A stretch of DNA of 64,000 nucleotides from Natronohydrobacter thiooxidans (GCF_001884735.1 NZ_MJAP01000009.1:1-64000), one strand, 5' to 3'. Counted from the first letter of the stretch, positions 1 through 9,566 are shown. Notes: generated by a model not told the origin, from the sequence alone. A program made the numbers and translations.

Positions 1-485
1 CGAGAAGTTCAGGGGCAATCTGAAGCGTCATCGCATCGGCTTTGATCATCCCTCGGTCCAAGAGCGTTGGGTGAGTTTCTGCAAAGCCGCAGCGCCAGTA
101 AGATGAAAGTAGGTGCTGTCACGCGCCCGGACCAGATCACGCATGGCCTTATGCGCTGCATCCGGCTCCCATACCGCTGTCAATTCACCGGCACGGTGCA
201 GCATGGCCAGCATCACCGCATCACGGCGGTCCGTCTTGAGCCGGTCGTCGGCCTTCATCGGAATGAGCCAGGGCGCCACCCCGATGCAAGCGTGCCCCAG
301 CTTAACAAGCTGGCAATACAGGCCAGAACCGCCCTGGCCAGCTTCATAGCAGAAATGCAACCGGCCTCCACGAGCGGCCAGTTTCTCCACCAGCTTCCGA
401 ACATGATCCGGCCGGTGCGGAACCTTGCTTCATTGGCGAACCTCGCCGCCACGTTCCCCGGGCGCAACCGAAACCGATATCTACG
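1..485 (-). pseudogene. IS110-family transposase fragment, runs off the left edge
   Basis: The minus strand carries the N-terminal part of an IS110/IS1111-type (DEDD) transposase. Motifs typical of the family are readable: HFCYEAG near 340, VAPWLIPMKADDR near 270 and KTDRRDAVMLA near 230. Upstream (about 390-480) the homologous text continues in the same frame through a stop codon. Below position 60 the frame is lost. There is no intact start, so this is a dead remnant and not a functional transposase. It is distinct from the intact IS110-type gene near 56 kb. Family assignment is by motif recognition. Confidence 0.7.
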
Positions 486-1349
486 ACTTACGGAGATCCA
501 ACCCAATGAACCTAATCTTGCATTTGATCTCTCCCCCATTCCTGAGGGTGGGCAGCGCTCACCTGGCGCAACCCTCGAATGCAGAATGCCGCGGGCGAGA
601 CCACCGAGCCAGTCAGCTCAGGATGCGATCATGCAGTCTAATCGGCGCGCGCGAACATAAGCTACGATGAAGGCGCCTTACTGCCTGCCTGCGCCCCTTC
701 TTTTGCCGGACTCGCGCTCGTCGGGGATTATCGGGGTTTCATTGACGCAGAGCACAAAGCTACCCACAGACTCTTTCCAGCCTACCGGCCTGTTTCATCG
801 GGGCTTCCAAGTTGCGCTAGCTTGGACCCGGAATCACCTCTAAGATATATTCTTATTCGTTATCAGAATGTTACGATCTAATCTGGGCCAGCTGGTTGAA
901 TCCAGCCACAATACAACTTCTGATCTGGGCGAAGGTCCGCCAAGGAGGGTAGAAAGAAAGTCCTTGTTTTTGCTAAGAAAACAGAGCATGTTCTATATTT
1001 TCATCCATGTGCGTCGTTTTGTGGTATGTTGCAGAAAACATGGCACATGACTGGTGCCCAGTGACACCGAATCACTGCCCCTATTTTCAACATCCTGCCC
1101 GATCAGACACAGTTGTTAGCACCCGGCCCCACAGGGATCACTCCAGTGAAGAAGTGGCCCAGAGTATAGGTTTCGGCCTCAGTATTGCTGAAAAAACAAG
1201 CATAAATACGCGCATGCTTGAAATCCCCAACTGACCGCAGCTTGTTCTGTTGGTTTGATTCGTGCGATACGGACTCATGTTATTGAAAGGGTCATCGAGT
1301 ATACACGTGGTTTCCATATTCTCTCGCCCGGTTCCGTGGCGCCCTCTGC
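486..1349. other. Long non-coding stretch upstream of the polysaccharide locus
   Basis: I see no convincing gene in these 860 bases. Short reading frames have neither a ribosome-binding site nor recognisable content. The stretch is more AT-rich than the gene that follows and probably contains the promoter and leader for the locus. The best promoter match is annotated separately at 970-999. Confidence 0.5.
970..999 (+). promoter_or_regulatory. Putative sigma-70-type promoter
   Basis: TTGCTA at 970-975 and TATATT at 994-999 are separated by 18 bp, pointing towards the dehydratase gene at 1350. This would give a leader of roughly 340 nt. The match is only moderate and the call is weak. Confidence 0.25.
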
Positions 1350-3419
1350 ATGATAAGCCTTATGGTCTTGACAATGCCTGCACTATTTCTTCGCCTCCCT
1401 ATTTCCAAATTTCGTCGCGGTCAGGCGCGCTGGCGTAACCAGTTGCGCCATATGAGGGCCGTTTCGCCCACCCAGAGCCTCAGCCGCCGTGCCAAGCGCC
1501 TCGTGCTGCTCGGGGCCGATGCGTTTCTGATCCTGGCCTGCCTGCCGCTGGCCGTGATTTTGCATGGGGCACCGCTGGCCCTGCTGAACCAGCCCGCGCT
1601 TTGGACGGCAGTGGTCGCGATTGTGCCGCTGGTGCTCTATACGTTCCAGCTTCGCGGACTCTATCGTGTGGTGCTGCGCTATATCACCGGCGCGGCCATG
1701 CCTGCCATCATGACCGGCGCCGGATTGGGGGCTATCGGCTTTCTGGGCATGGCGCATCTTCTGGGCCTGCCGGTCCCGCCGGGGCTGATCGCGACTCATG
1801 CGGTTTTGCTGCTTCTGACCGTGTCGGGGCTGCGCTTCGGGCTGCGCACGCTGATGCGCAAACCCGCATTGCGTGAAGCGCGCCCGATCATTATCTACGG
1901 CGCCGGGCGGGCAGGCCAGCAACTTGTTGCCGCACTTTTCCTCAGCCCTGAGTACCGTCCCGTCGCCTTTGTCGATGATGACACACGCATGCACGGGACC
2001 ACTATCAATGGTGTGCGCGTCTATCCCCCGGCCGAATTGCGCAGGCTCTGCGAATATTGGCATATCCGCGAGGTATTGATGGCAATGCCCAGCCTGAACC
2101 GCCAGCGTCGCCGACGCATCATTTCGCGGCTTGAAACATTGGGGGTCGAGGTCAAGACCATTCCGGCTATGGGCGATCTGGTCGCGGGCAAGGCGCGGGT
2201 GACTGATCTGCGCCCGGTCATGCCCGAGGACATGCTGGGGCGCGACCCTGTACCCCCGCGCGCCGATCTGATGGCACGCCATATCAAGGATAAGGTCGTG
2301 CTGGTTACCGGCGCGGGAGGCACGATCGGCGCGGAACTGTGCCGCCAGATACTCACGCAGAATCCGCGCCGGCTGATCATGCTCGATGTCTGTGAATTTG
2401 CGCTTTATTCCATCGCGACCGAATTACGCGACCAGTTGGGCGAGGAAAACGAGGATATCGTCAGAGCGGTGCTGGGCTCGGTGCAGAACCAGTCCCGGAT
2501 GCGGATTGTGTTGCAACAATTCGCTGTGCAGACCGTCTATCATGCTGCCGCCTACAAGCATGTGAATATGGTCGAGGAGAATTTGATTGAAGGGTTGCGC
2601 AACAATGTGTTCGGCACGAAGGTCATGGTTCAGGCCGCCGCCGATTGCGGGGTAGAAAATTTCACACTGGTCTCGACTGACAAGACCGTGCGGCCGACCA
2701 GTGTCATGGGGGCCAGCAAGCGGCTTGCGGAACTGATCTGCCAAGCCGAGGCGCAGCGCGGCGGCAGCTGCACCTTCTCGATGGTGCGTTTCGGCAATGT
2801 GCTGGGCTCATCCGGTTCGGTCATACCGCGTTTTCACGACCAGATCGCGCGCGGCGGTCCCGTAACTGTCACACATTCGGAAGTGACACGCTATTTCATG
2901 ACCATTCCCGAAGCCGCGCAACTGGTGATTCAGGCGGGAGCGATGGCGCGCGGCGGAGATGTCTTCGTACTCGATATGGGCAAGCCCGTGCGCATCCTCG
3001 ATCTGGCGAAATCCATGATCCGGCTGCATGGTTTGGTGCCCTATATTCTGGACGAGAAGCGTTCTCCCGAGATGGAGGCGGGCGATATTCCGATTCAGTT
3101 CATCGGCTTGAAGCCCGGTGAGAAGCTCCATGAAGAATTGTTGATAGCGGGTAATCCTCGGGGAACGAAACATCCTCGTATCATGGCCGCTTCGGAGCTT
3201 GCACTTTCTCCAGAAGCGCTGGACGCGTTGCTGGAGCAGATATGGTTGGCTTGCAAGAGTTTTGATCTGCCCAGTTTGCAGGCAATGCTGCGCGCGGCGC
3301 CTTTGGACTATCGCGCCCCTGCCCATGAAATCCGCGATGTGCTGTGGCCGGAGGTCGAAATACAGCGACCGGTTGCGCAGTTGCGTGTGGTTGCAGGCAG
3401 GGCAGGCACTGCGAGTTGA
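1350..3419 (+). CDS. Membrane-bound nucleotide-sugar 4,6-dehydratase (CapD/WbpM/FlmA-like)
   Basis: Large SDR enzyme of the polysaccharide biosynthesis family that usually converts UDP-GlcNAc (or a related sugar) to the 4-keto-6-deoxy product at the cytoplasmic face of the inner membrane. About four hydrophobic segments lie between residues 50 and 165. A first Rossmann-like motif (IIYGAGRAG) is near 182 and the catalytic-domain NAD motif VTGAGGTIGAE is near 317. Around 441-457 a STDK stretch is followed by VMGASKR, where Met stands at the usual Tyr of the YxxxK pair, as known for the large WbpM-type enzymes. The length of 689 aa is close to the usual 620-690. No good ribosome-binding site precedes the ATG at 1350, so a later ATG such as 1452 is possible. 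It is the first gene of the polysaccharide locus and would feed the glycosyltransferases downstream. Confidence 0.85.
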   Translation: MISLMVLTMPALFLRLPISKFRRGQARWRNQLRHMRAVSPTQSLSRRAKRLVLLGADAFLILACLPLAVILHGAPLALLNQPALWTAVVAIVPLVLYTFQLRGLYRVVLRYITGAAMPAIMTGAGLGAIGFLGMAHLLGLPVPPGLIATHAVLLLLTVSGLRFGLRTLMRKPALREARPIIIYGAGRAGQQLVAALFLSPEYRPVAFVDDDTRMHGTTINGVRVYPPAELRRLCEYWHIREVLMAMPSLNRQRRRRIISRLETLGVEVKTIPAMGDLVAGKARVTDLRPVMPEDMLGRDPVPPRADLMARHIKDKVVLVTGAGGTIGAELCRQILTQNPRRLIMLDVCEFALYSIATELRDQLGEENEDIVRAVLGSVQNQSRMRIVLQQFAVQTVYHAAAYKHVNMVEENLIEGLRNNVFGTKVMVQAAADCGVENFTLVSTDKTVRPTSVMGASKRLAELICQAEAQRGGSCTFSMVRFGNVLGSSGSVIPRFHDQIARGGPVTVTHSEVTRYFMTIPEAAQLVIQAGAMARGGDVFVLDMGKPVRILDLAKSMIRLHGLVPYILDEKRSPEMEAGDIPIQFIGLKPGEKLHEELLIAGNPRGTKHPRIMAASELALSPEALDALLEQIWLACKSFDLPSLQAMLRAAPLDYRAPAHEIRDVLWPEVEIQRPVAQLRVVAGRAGTAS

Positions 3420-3681
3420 GCACATGCTGCATGACGAATGCCCATGCGATACGTGCGGTATGACCCGCCGCGCCAGTGCGCCGTTGAACTGCTTGAACGG
3501 CGTATCAACCCTGCGCGCCTGTCCCACCACAGGATCCGTGGCCCGCATCCTGGGGGACAACACTGGGCAGTTTCTTTGGGGGCTCTATGACACATTGAAT
3601 CCCTCGGGCGAGAGCGATCACGGCAGTGCTGCCTGTCCGATGAATGACGTGCCAGAGTTTAAGGCAGGAGGATTGACATAG
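3420..3681. other. Intergenic region without recognised gene
   Basis: This segment between the dehydratase and the small leader frame shows no protein homology that I recognise. A long frame reads through it in the direction of the dehydratase gene but has no start signal of its own. Confidence 0.4.
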
Positions 3682-3783
3682 ATGAAGACTTTCCCGACAA
3701 AGTGCCTCTGGCGCTTTCTTGAAACTCGGCCCGATGTTATGGCACGCATAAGAAAAAACTCAACAAAGAGGCGAGGAACATGA
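3682..3783 (+). CDS. Possible 33-codon leader ORF coupled to the next gene
   Basis: A short frame starts at ATG 3682 with a strong AGGAGG-like site at about 3666-3671, and its TGA (3781-3783) overlaps the ATG (3780) of the next gene in an ATGA arrangement. The product would be a basic peptide beginning MKTFPTKCLW. The good ribosome-binding site and stop/start overlap suggest translational coupling to the downstream gene. It has no recognised homologue and could be fortuitous. Confidence 0.35.
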   Translation: MKTFPTKCLWRFLETRPDVMARIRKNSTKRRGT

Positions 3784-5219
3784 CGGCGCGATTTACTATC
3801 TTGGCTACTGAAGCTGACCTTGCCGGAATCGGCGGTTTTCCGGGACAGCGCAGCGTGGATTTTGTTGTCACGGATGGCAGCGGATTTATGTCAGCCGACA
3901 TGCCTTCGGCCCTCAACCCGTTGGATGTTGCTGCGCGCTGCCTTGGCGCTGTGGTGGCACATGCGGACAGCCAAGGGCCAGTGGAGCAGGCGCTCAAGGT
4001 CCTTTCAGAGGCCAGTGGTCTTGATATGCTCCCGATCGCGGATGTGACGGACATGCCAACAGCTGAGGCGGGAGCGGCGCTGGCGCAATTCATTGCAGAA
4101 CAGCTGAACGCGATTACCATACGCCAGGCCCGCCGCATTGTGGATCTGTCAAGCGCATTGAAATCTGTGCGCAGCGTGCATGAAGAGACCCTCAGCGCCT
4201 TCAAGAAAATCGAGGCCTTCGTGAGCGGCAACAATCTTTGCTCCAGAACTCAAAGCCTCACACTTGCTCCAACAGCCTCTGTTTCGCTGAAGCTGCGGGC
4301 GGGGCAGCAGGTCGTGCAGCGTTTGCCGGTATCGAGCGAGGGGTTGAGCGATATCGAGATCTATTGCGCGGCTTTGCCCAAGCGCTCCTCGGGGATATTG
4401 ACTGCTGTCTTGCGCACGCTGGAAGACGATGTCGAACATGCCAGTTGGATTGTGTCTGCAGAAGAGATTTCGGGACCAACCCTGCGCTTCTGCCTGCCGG
4501 TCGCCTTGTCATCTGACATCCGCAGCCCGGTGCTGGAACTGGGCTGGGATGGGAGCACGGTGCTGCCGCTCGGCTATGCCATGGCGCATCCTGACGAGCG
4601 GTTTCAGGCGCAGCTGGACGGCATGCCTGCCGTCAACGTGCTGGCAATGCGTCTCTGGACTTATTTGCCAGGGAGCATGGCGCCATTGCCTGTGGATGGT
4701 ATTCTGCCTGCGAGCACCAACGAGACAGATCTGCGTAAGTGCGTCTTGGACAGCGCCCTGCTTGCGACAGTCGTGAACATGACACCGGAAAGTGCGGCCT
4801 CTGAATATGTTGCCGATAGAGCCGCGATACAGGTACATCCCTTGCCGGAAGATATTTCGGCGATGTGCATCAGGCGCGGAATTCCAAAGGGTGCAGTGCA
4901 GGTTTCGGCCAATATTCATACTGCCTCGGATCAGGCGCAGAATATTGAATATGCCCTCGGTCTGCTGCCCTCCTCGGAGACCGCCAAACCCCTGACCTTT
5001 GATCAGACTCTGCCTGAACAGAGTTCGGACTGGGTCTTGCTCACTCCGGACAGCAAAGGGGAAGTGCATCTTTTCATGCAAGAACCGCTTGCAGATGTGC
5101 ATGATCTTGTCTTGATGACACGTCTTGCCAAGCGGCCTGGTGACGCGGCCTACGGCTGGGCGCGATTTGACAATATCCGGATCCAGATCCTGGCACCCGA
5201 GGCCGATCACGATGCATGA
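3780..5219 (+). CDS. Unrecognised 479-aa protein of the polysaccharide locus
   Basis: I do not recognise the family with confidence. The protein is soluble-looking, with no signal peptide or membrane segment. The first 160 residues are Ala-rich and helical, and the rest looks like beta-rich domains of the carbohydrate-binding or jelly-roll kind, which is a guess from composition. Start at ATG 3780, preceded by GAGGCGAGG. Its end overlaps the start of the GT2-GT4 gene by 8 bp, so the two are translationally coupled and probably work together. A role in polysaccharide assembly is inferred only from this position. Confidence 0.7.
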   Translation: MTARFTILATEADLAGIGGFPGQRSVDFVVTDGSGFMSADMPSALNPLDVAARCLGAVVAHADSQGPVEQALKVLSEASGLDMLPIADVTDMPTAEAGAALAQFIAEQLNAITIRQARRIVDLSSALKSVRSVHEETLSAFKKIEAFVSGNNLCSRTQSLTLAPTASVSLKLRAGQQVVQRLPVSSEGLSDIEIYCAALPKRSSGILTAVLRTLEDDVEHASWIVSAEEISGPTLRFCLPVALSSDIRSPVLELGWDGSTVLPLGYAMAHPDERFQAQLDGMPAVNVLAMRLWTYLPGSMAPLPVDGILPASTNETDLRKCVLDSALLATVVNMTPESAASEYVADRAAIQVHPLPEDISAMCIRRGIPKGAVQVSANIHTASDQAQNIEYALGLLPSSETAKPLTFDQTLPEQSSDWVLLTPDSKGEVHLFMQEPLADVHDLVLMTRLAKRPGDAAYGWARFDNIRIQILAPEADHDA

Positions 5220-7827
5220 TCTTGCCGCCTCTCAGCCCAAGCTTGCCATTATCATTCCCATTTTCAAGCATTCAGGTTTGCTGGCAGAGGCAATTGAATC
5301 CGTTCTCAGGCAGCGGTTTTCAGACGGGATCCGGCTGATCCTTGTGAATGATGGCTGCCCCTTTGCCGAGACGCATGATGTGTGCCGCGACTATGCGCTC
5401 GCCTATCCGGAGATCATCACCTATCTGCGCAAAGCCAATGGTGGCTTGAGTGATGCGCGCAATTGCGGGATCCGGCATGTGCTGGAGTATATCCCGAGTG
5501 CCGAGGCGATCTATCTGCTGGACGCCGATAACCGTCTGCGCCCGGATGCAATGGCGCGGGCAAAATCCGCGCTGGATGCTGACCCCGCAGTGGATTGGAT
5601 CTATCCCAATATTGATATGTTCGGTTTGAACTGGGCAGGGGATTATGGTGGCACCTACTCCCTGCTGATCCATTCAGCGATGAATATCTGCGAAGCCGGC
5701 AGTCTGATCCATCGTCGTGTGTTCGAGGCGGGCGTGTTCTTCGACACGAGTTTCAAGATGGGCTGGGAGGACTGGGATTTCTTTCTCGGCGCGGCAAGGC
5801 AGGAATTTCGGGGCAAGAATATCGAGAATTTCGGGTTTCTCTATCGGAAACGTCCTGAAAGCATGCTTGCCGATTCAGAGCGGGAGACAGGCGCTCTGCA
5901 GGGGGCGATGGAACAAAAACACAAGCCCTTGTTCAAGCCTAAATCACTATTGCAACTGGAACAGGCAGAAGCGCCGCGTTACGCGATCCATCTGACCGAT
6001 GAGCAGAATGTGCTGCACTGCGTTGATCCCGTCGCGCCGGGCACCCGAAGACTGTCCTTCGCGGAGTTTGACAAGGAATTCTGGAGCAGCCTGATCGCAC
6101 CGGGACGGTACCGCACCCCGCCAATCAATATTTTCATGACTCGTGCTGTTATGGACGGGCTGACCCGCGCCAAATTGCTTCATAATATTCTGTGGAAGCT
6201 GGAGACAATTTCAGACCGTAACCAGATTGCGGCTCTCACCGTGGAAGGAAACCGGACCGGGCGACTGGCGCTTTCCACCCAGACGGATGCCGGGCGCAGC
6301 GGAATGCATCGCCAGGCGCTCGCTGTGGCCCTGCCCAAGCAGTTATTTGCCAATGTCTTGCAGGATCAGCGCTCAGACTGGATCGATTCAATGGCCCAGA
6401 CCATGGCCATGCCCCCCATCACGGCTCTCCAGCTGAGCTTGCCAGAGGGCACCATCCTATCGACAGCTTTGCGACAATCAAGTTCCACGATCTATGACTT
6501 GTTGTCAGGGGTTCACAGAATGCGCGCCTCGCCCTGGCGTACGCCTGCCCAAGTAAGATGGGGGCATCGTGCTGCCGGCATTACGCATCGTGGCCAGGAG
6601 CATATTCTTGTGCGCCAGCGCTTCCAGAATGCCCCGGTGTTTCCGCGGCTGGAAGACGGGCAGCGCCATATCGGCTTCCTGCTGCCGCTGGTCGAATTCG
6701 GGGGCGTGGAAAAGGTCGCGCTGCAAATGGCGCGCGGCTTGCGCGCGCATGGCTGGGTCCCGCATGCCTTTGTTCTGGAAACACAAAATATCGCCCTTAC
6801 CGAAGACTGGCAGGACGTGTTCGCCTCGACCAATCTTCTGGCCGATTCAAGCTTCAGCACTTGGGGCGGGGGGGCGCAGGATTACCTTGGCACCAATGTG
6901 CCGCAATGGGCGGCAGGCGGGCAGCATGGGGCCGTCCTGGGCATGCTTCACTGGCTGGATGCTGTGGTCAACTTCCATGGAGGTGCCATCACCGGTGTCA
7001 TGGGGCAATTACGGAGATTGGGTGTCAAGACGCTGGACTCGCTGCACCTGAGCGACATGACGCCGATGGGCCAGCCGGTCGGCAATACTTATCTGGGGCT
7101 GGCCTATGAACATGCCTTCGACTATTTCGTGCCCTGTTCGCATCAATTGGGAAACTGGCTGCAAGGCATGGGGGTACCGCATGACAAGATCGTGCCCGTC
7201 CAGAACGCGCCCGGTTTCGAGATTGCCCCTGAAATCACGGCTGAGGGGATCGCCGCCCGAAAGACGCGCGACTCGTCCGAACCCCTGCGCGTGCTCTATC
7301 TAGGACGGCTGGACCGGCAGAAGGGCCTTGACCGTCTGGCGCGTGTGATCGCACGCGCACAATCCGAGAGGCTGAACATCACATGGCGGCTTTTGGGCAA
7401 GGCCGTGATGGCCCATGACGCTCCCAGCCTGCCGCCAGAAATTGCCGCAGTGCTGGAACCACCCGTCGCGACCCCTGAAGACCTGGCCGAGGTCTATGCT
7501 TGGGCGGATGTGGTGGTGCTGCTTTCGCGCTATGAAGGGCTGCCGTTGACCGTGCTGGAGGCGATGCGCGCGGGCGCGGTGATGATCGCGACCGATGTGG
7601 GCGCAACCAGCGAGATGGTGCAGGACGGGGTGACCGGTGTGCTGCTGCCCGAGGCGCAGGCCGTGCCGGGCGCTGTGGCGGCATTGCGGCGCCTAAGCCG
7701 TGACCGGGCGGCATTGCGGCGCTTGTCCGAGGCCGGGATCGAGGTTATGCAAAGCCGGACATGGGCCGGGAATGTCGAGGAACTGGTGGCGCGGCTAAGT
7801 GGAAGCAGCCAAGAAAAATCGCTCTAA
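5212..7827 (+). CDS. Bifunctional glycosyltransferase, GT2 domain fused to GT4 domain
   Basis: Two glycosyltransferases in one chain of 871 aa. The N-terminal GT-A part (residues about 8-250) begins with a typical GT2 strand (LAIIIPIFKHS) and has the DADN sugar-nucleotide/metal motif near 104. The C-terminal part has a GT-B fold: IGFLLPLVEFGGVEKVA near 487, LRVLYLGRLDRQKGLDRL near 691 and the GT4 EGLPLTVLEAMRAG motif near 775. The start is taken at ATG 5212 because the GT2 domain begins there and it overlaps the preceding stop; a longer frame exists upstream. It likely adds two successive sugars to the growing polysaccharide on the cytoplasmic side. Donors cannot be read from sequence. Confidence 0.85.
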   Translation: MHDLAASQPKLAIIIPIFKHSGLLAEAIESVLRQRFSDGIRLILVNDGCPFAETHDVCRDYALAYPEIITYLRKANGGLSDARNCGIRHVLEYIPSAEAIYLLDADNRLRPDAMARAKSALDADPAVDWIYPNIDMFGLNWAGDYGGTYSLLIHSAMNICEAGSLIHRRVFEAGVFFDTSFKMGWEDWDFFLGAARQEFRGKNIENFGFLYRKRPESMLADSERETGALQGAMEQKHKPLFKPKSLLQLEQAEAPRYAIHLTDEQNVLHCVDPVAPGTRRLSFAEFDKEFWSSLIAPGRYRTPPINIFMTRAVMDGLTRAKLLHNILWKLETISDRNQIAALTVEGNRTGRLALSTQTDAGRSGMHRQALAVALPKQLFANVLQDQRSDWIDSMAQTMAMPPITALQLSLPEGTILSTALRQSSSTIYDLLSGVHRMRASPWRTPAQVRWGHRAAGITHRGQEHILVRQRFQNAPVFPRLEDGQRHIGFLLPLVEFGGVEKVALQMARGLRAHGWVPHAFVLETQNIALTEDWQDVFASTNLLADSSFSTWGGGAQDYLGTNVPQWAAGGQHGAVLGMLHWLDAVVNFHGGAITGVMGQLRRLGVKTLDSLHLSDMTPMGQPVGNTYLGLAYEHAFDYFVPCSHQLGNWLQGMGVPHDKIVPVQNAPGFEIAPEITAEGIAARKTRDSSEPLRVLYLGRLDRQKGLDRLARVIARAQSERLNITWRLLGKAVMAHDAPSLPPEIAAVLEPPVATPEDLAEVYAWADVVVLLSRYEGLPLTVLEAMRAGAVMIATDVGATSEMVQDGVTGVLLPEAQAVPGAVAALRRLSRDRAALRRLSEAGIEVMQSRTWAGNVEELVARLSGSSQEKSL

Positions 7828-7840
7828 AGAGAAGTTAACA

Positions 7841-8476
7841 ATGATAACGCTAGCCGAACATAAAATTTGCTATGCTCCCGCACCGAAAAATGCGTGTACA
7901 TCTCTAAAGGAAATGTTTTTCTATATAGAGAACGGGTTTCATTTTAAGAATCTGAAGCGAAATGGCAAAAAATACCATATTCATAAATTCTACACAACTC
8001 CCAAGTTTGATTCTATATCAGAGGATGTGCGTAAGAGTTTTTGGAAAGTAGCGGTAGTAAGAGATCCTATTAAACGGGCGATCTCTGCTTACTCAAATCG
8101 CGTTGTGTTTCATAAAGAGCTGTCGGAAAGGTATTTAAATGCTTCGGACATCGCTCGTGGAGCAACGCCAAATCCAAGCTTAGAAGAGTTCCTAGAAAAA
8201 TTCGCATTATATAGAAAGGTGTCAAAATCTGTGTTTCATCACACTTTGCCGCAAGTATATTTTCTAGGTAGCGACAAGAATTTTTATGATCGAACCTTCA
8301 AGGTGAATGAGTTGAACAATTTGCGCGTTGAGCTTGAAGTCAGGGTTGGGAAGAGCCTGATACTACCACATTCGCAGAGCGGTGGTCCCAAAATATCAGA
8401 AGGGGACATAAGCGCTCAAGCGCGAAAGAAGCTGCTTAAGTTTTATGAGGAGGATTACGACTCTTATGAGTTCTGA
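7841..8476 (+). CDS. Sulfotransferase family protein
   Basis: A 211-aa protein with both PAPS-binding signatures of carbohydrate sulfotransferases: the 5'-phosphosulfate loop in the segment YAPAPKNACTSLK near residue 10 and the 3'-phosphate motif VRDPIKRAISAY near residue 75. It would transfer sulfate from PAPS to the polysaccharide or a precursor. The chosen start is ATG 7841, after GAGAAG, since upstream codons overlap the glycosyltransferase end and lie before the conserved domain. Base composition is markedly AT-richer than the flanking genes, with many AAA and TTT codons, which suggests separate acquisition. It sits 13 bp after the GT2-GT4 gene. Confidence 0.8.
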   Translation: MITLAEHKICYAPAPKNACTSLKEMFFYIENGFHFKNLKRNGKKYHIHKFYTTPKFDSISEDVRKSFWKVAVVRDPIKRAISAYSNRVVFHKELSERYLNASDIARGATPNPSLEEFLEKFALYRKVSKSVFHHTLPQVYFLGSDKNFYDRTFKVNELNNLRVELEVRVGKSLILPHSQSGGPKISEGDISAQARKKLLKFYEEDYDSYEF

Positions 8477-8557
8477 GCTTTAGTTATTCTATTTGGCCCA
8501 GATAGTAAGATCTTTGAGGCAGGAAGCAGATAACGCATTGATAATGCAGGGGAAAAT

Positions 8558-9160
8558 ATGAGCGCTTCTATCATGGTGTCACCATTTGCCGTGGCGGCAA
8601 AGTTAATTCAAGGTTACGTTCTTGAGAAAACCACATCAGATTTTTTCGGTAGAAAATTTCACCACGAATTTATAATGCCAACGGTATTTTCAGAGGATGG
8701 GGGGAGTGATCTGTTTGAGAGTGTTCGTGAGCTTCAATCGTCTCCCAAAATTGCCGCATGTATAGCGCATTTCTGTGATGGTTTGTCATGGGAGGACACT
8801 GGAATTATTGAATCTGGTATGCGATATATCGAGAAGTCAGGGAAGAAACTGGACGGTTATTCTACTTCGGAAGGTCTCGTCAGGCGGTATGAAAAAATTG
8901 ATCGTCTTTATGACTATCTAGCGGGAGGAGGCGAGCTTTATTCCGATTCAGTTAACGATCCTATCGTTCATATTGGAATGAACGGAGAAATATTTTTCGC
9001 GGGCGGTGCACATCATAGAACGGCGCTGGCGTGGATTCTAGACATTCATCTCCCAGTTCGGCCTTTTTTGATTCACGTAAAAGGGAAATATAAGTTGGCG
9101 GAAATGCTGCATCACAATTCACCACTTCCGGAGCAGCTTAGAGATAGCGCTGGCAATTAA
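8558..9160 (+). CDS. Hypothetical protein with ParB/sulfiredoxin-like motif
   Basis: A 200-aa protein in the same AT-rich patch as the sulfotransferase. Near residues 143-165 it has IGMNGEIFFAGGAHHRTALA followed by a hydrophobic strand. This resembles the GRHR-type motif of ParB-like nuclease/sulfiredoxin folds found beside glycosyltransferases. I know no tested function for such stand-alone versions. Start ATG 8558 follows AGGGGAAA. It may form a transcription unit with the sulfotransferase and could act on the sulfated product or be a kinase-like accessory; that is speculative. Confidence 0.6.
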   Translation: MSASIMVSPFAVAAKLIQGYVLEKTTSDFFGRKFHHEFIMPTVFSEDGGSDLFESVRELQSSPKIAACIAHFCDGLSWEDTGIIESGMRYIEKSGKKLDGYSTSEGLVRRYEKIDRLYDYLAGGGELYSDSVNDPIVHIGMNGEIFFAGGAHHRTALAWILDIHLPVRPFLIHVKGKYKLAEMLHHNSPLPEQLRDSAGN

Positions 9161-9367
9161 CCTATTCACCAAATGGTCAGGCCTCCATCTAGGTGCCGCT
9201 TAATGTGAAATCCTATTGCATTAGAAAATAATTGTAGACTAATTTGTTACGGAAGCCTCTTTTGATTTTTGCTGTCATCGGTGAGAATTTTTACATTTGA
9301 TTATGTTGTGGCTTTCGGAGGTTTATCCTAATTGCAGAAAAATATCAACTCAGAGCTAAAACTTAAA
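9161..9367. other. AT-rich intergenic region
   Basis: About 200 bp without a gene, AT-rich like the two genes before it. It ends at the terminator of the small convergent gene. Nothing else recognised. Confidence 0.4.
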
Positions 9368-9391
9368 AACGGCACCGCTGCGGGTGCCGTT
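9368..9391 (-). terminator. Rho-independent terminator
   Basis: A perfect 9-bp stem (9368-9376 with 9383-9391, GGCACC core) encloses a 6-nt loop. On the minus strand it is followed by a T-rich tail, so it terminates the small coiled-coil gene that ends at 9408. Confidence 0.8.
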
Positions 9392-9407
9392 GAAAATCTT
9401 TGGAGGG

Positions 9408-9566
9408 TTAAGATACAGGAGCGACCTCTTCCAAGGCGGACTTGAGTTCTAAGCGCCGCGCTTTGAGCGCCTTTACCTCTTCTTTGAGCCGGTTCAGTTC
9501 TTCGTTTTTGACCTTAATGCGCGTGTTGACCTCGCGCAATTCTTTCTGTTGTGGATTTGATGCCAT
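9408..9566 (-). CDS. Small coiled-coil protein, 52 aa
   Basis: A charged, heptad-like peptide (Leu/Val spaced among Lys and Glu) starting MASNPQQKELREV. It is probably one continuous coiled coil from about residue 8 to 45. The start at 9566 is preceded by AAAGGA at good spacing; the longer upstream frame is not coiled-coil and is rejected. It has its own terminator. Function unknown. It is antisense to, and isolated from, the polysaccharide genes. Confidence 0.6.
   Translation of the reverse strand: MASNPQQKELREVNTRIKVKNEELNRLKEEVKALKARRLELKSALEEVAPVS

Noticed and set aside
1383..2282. 299-codon frame antisense to the dehydratase gene.
   Set aside because: Same reason: composition-driven shadow, rich in His, Gln and Arg, with no known family.
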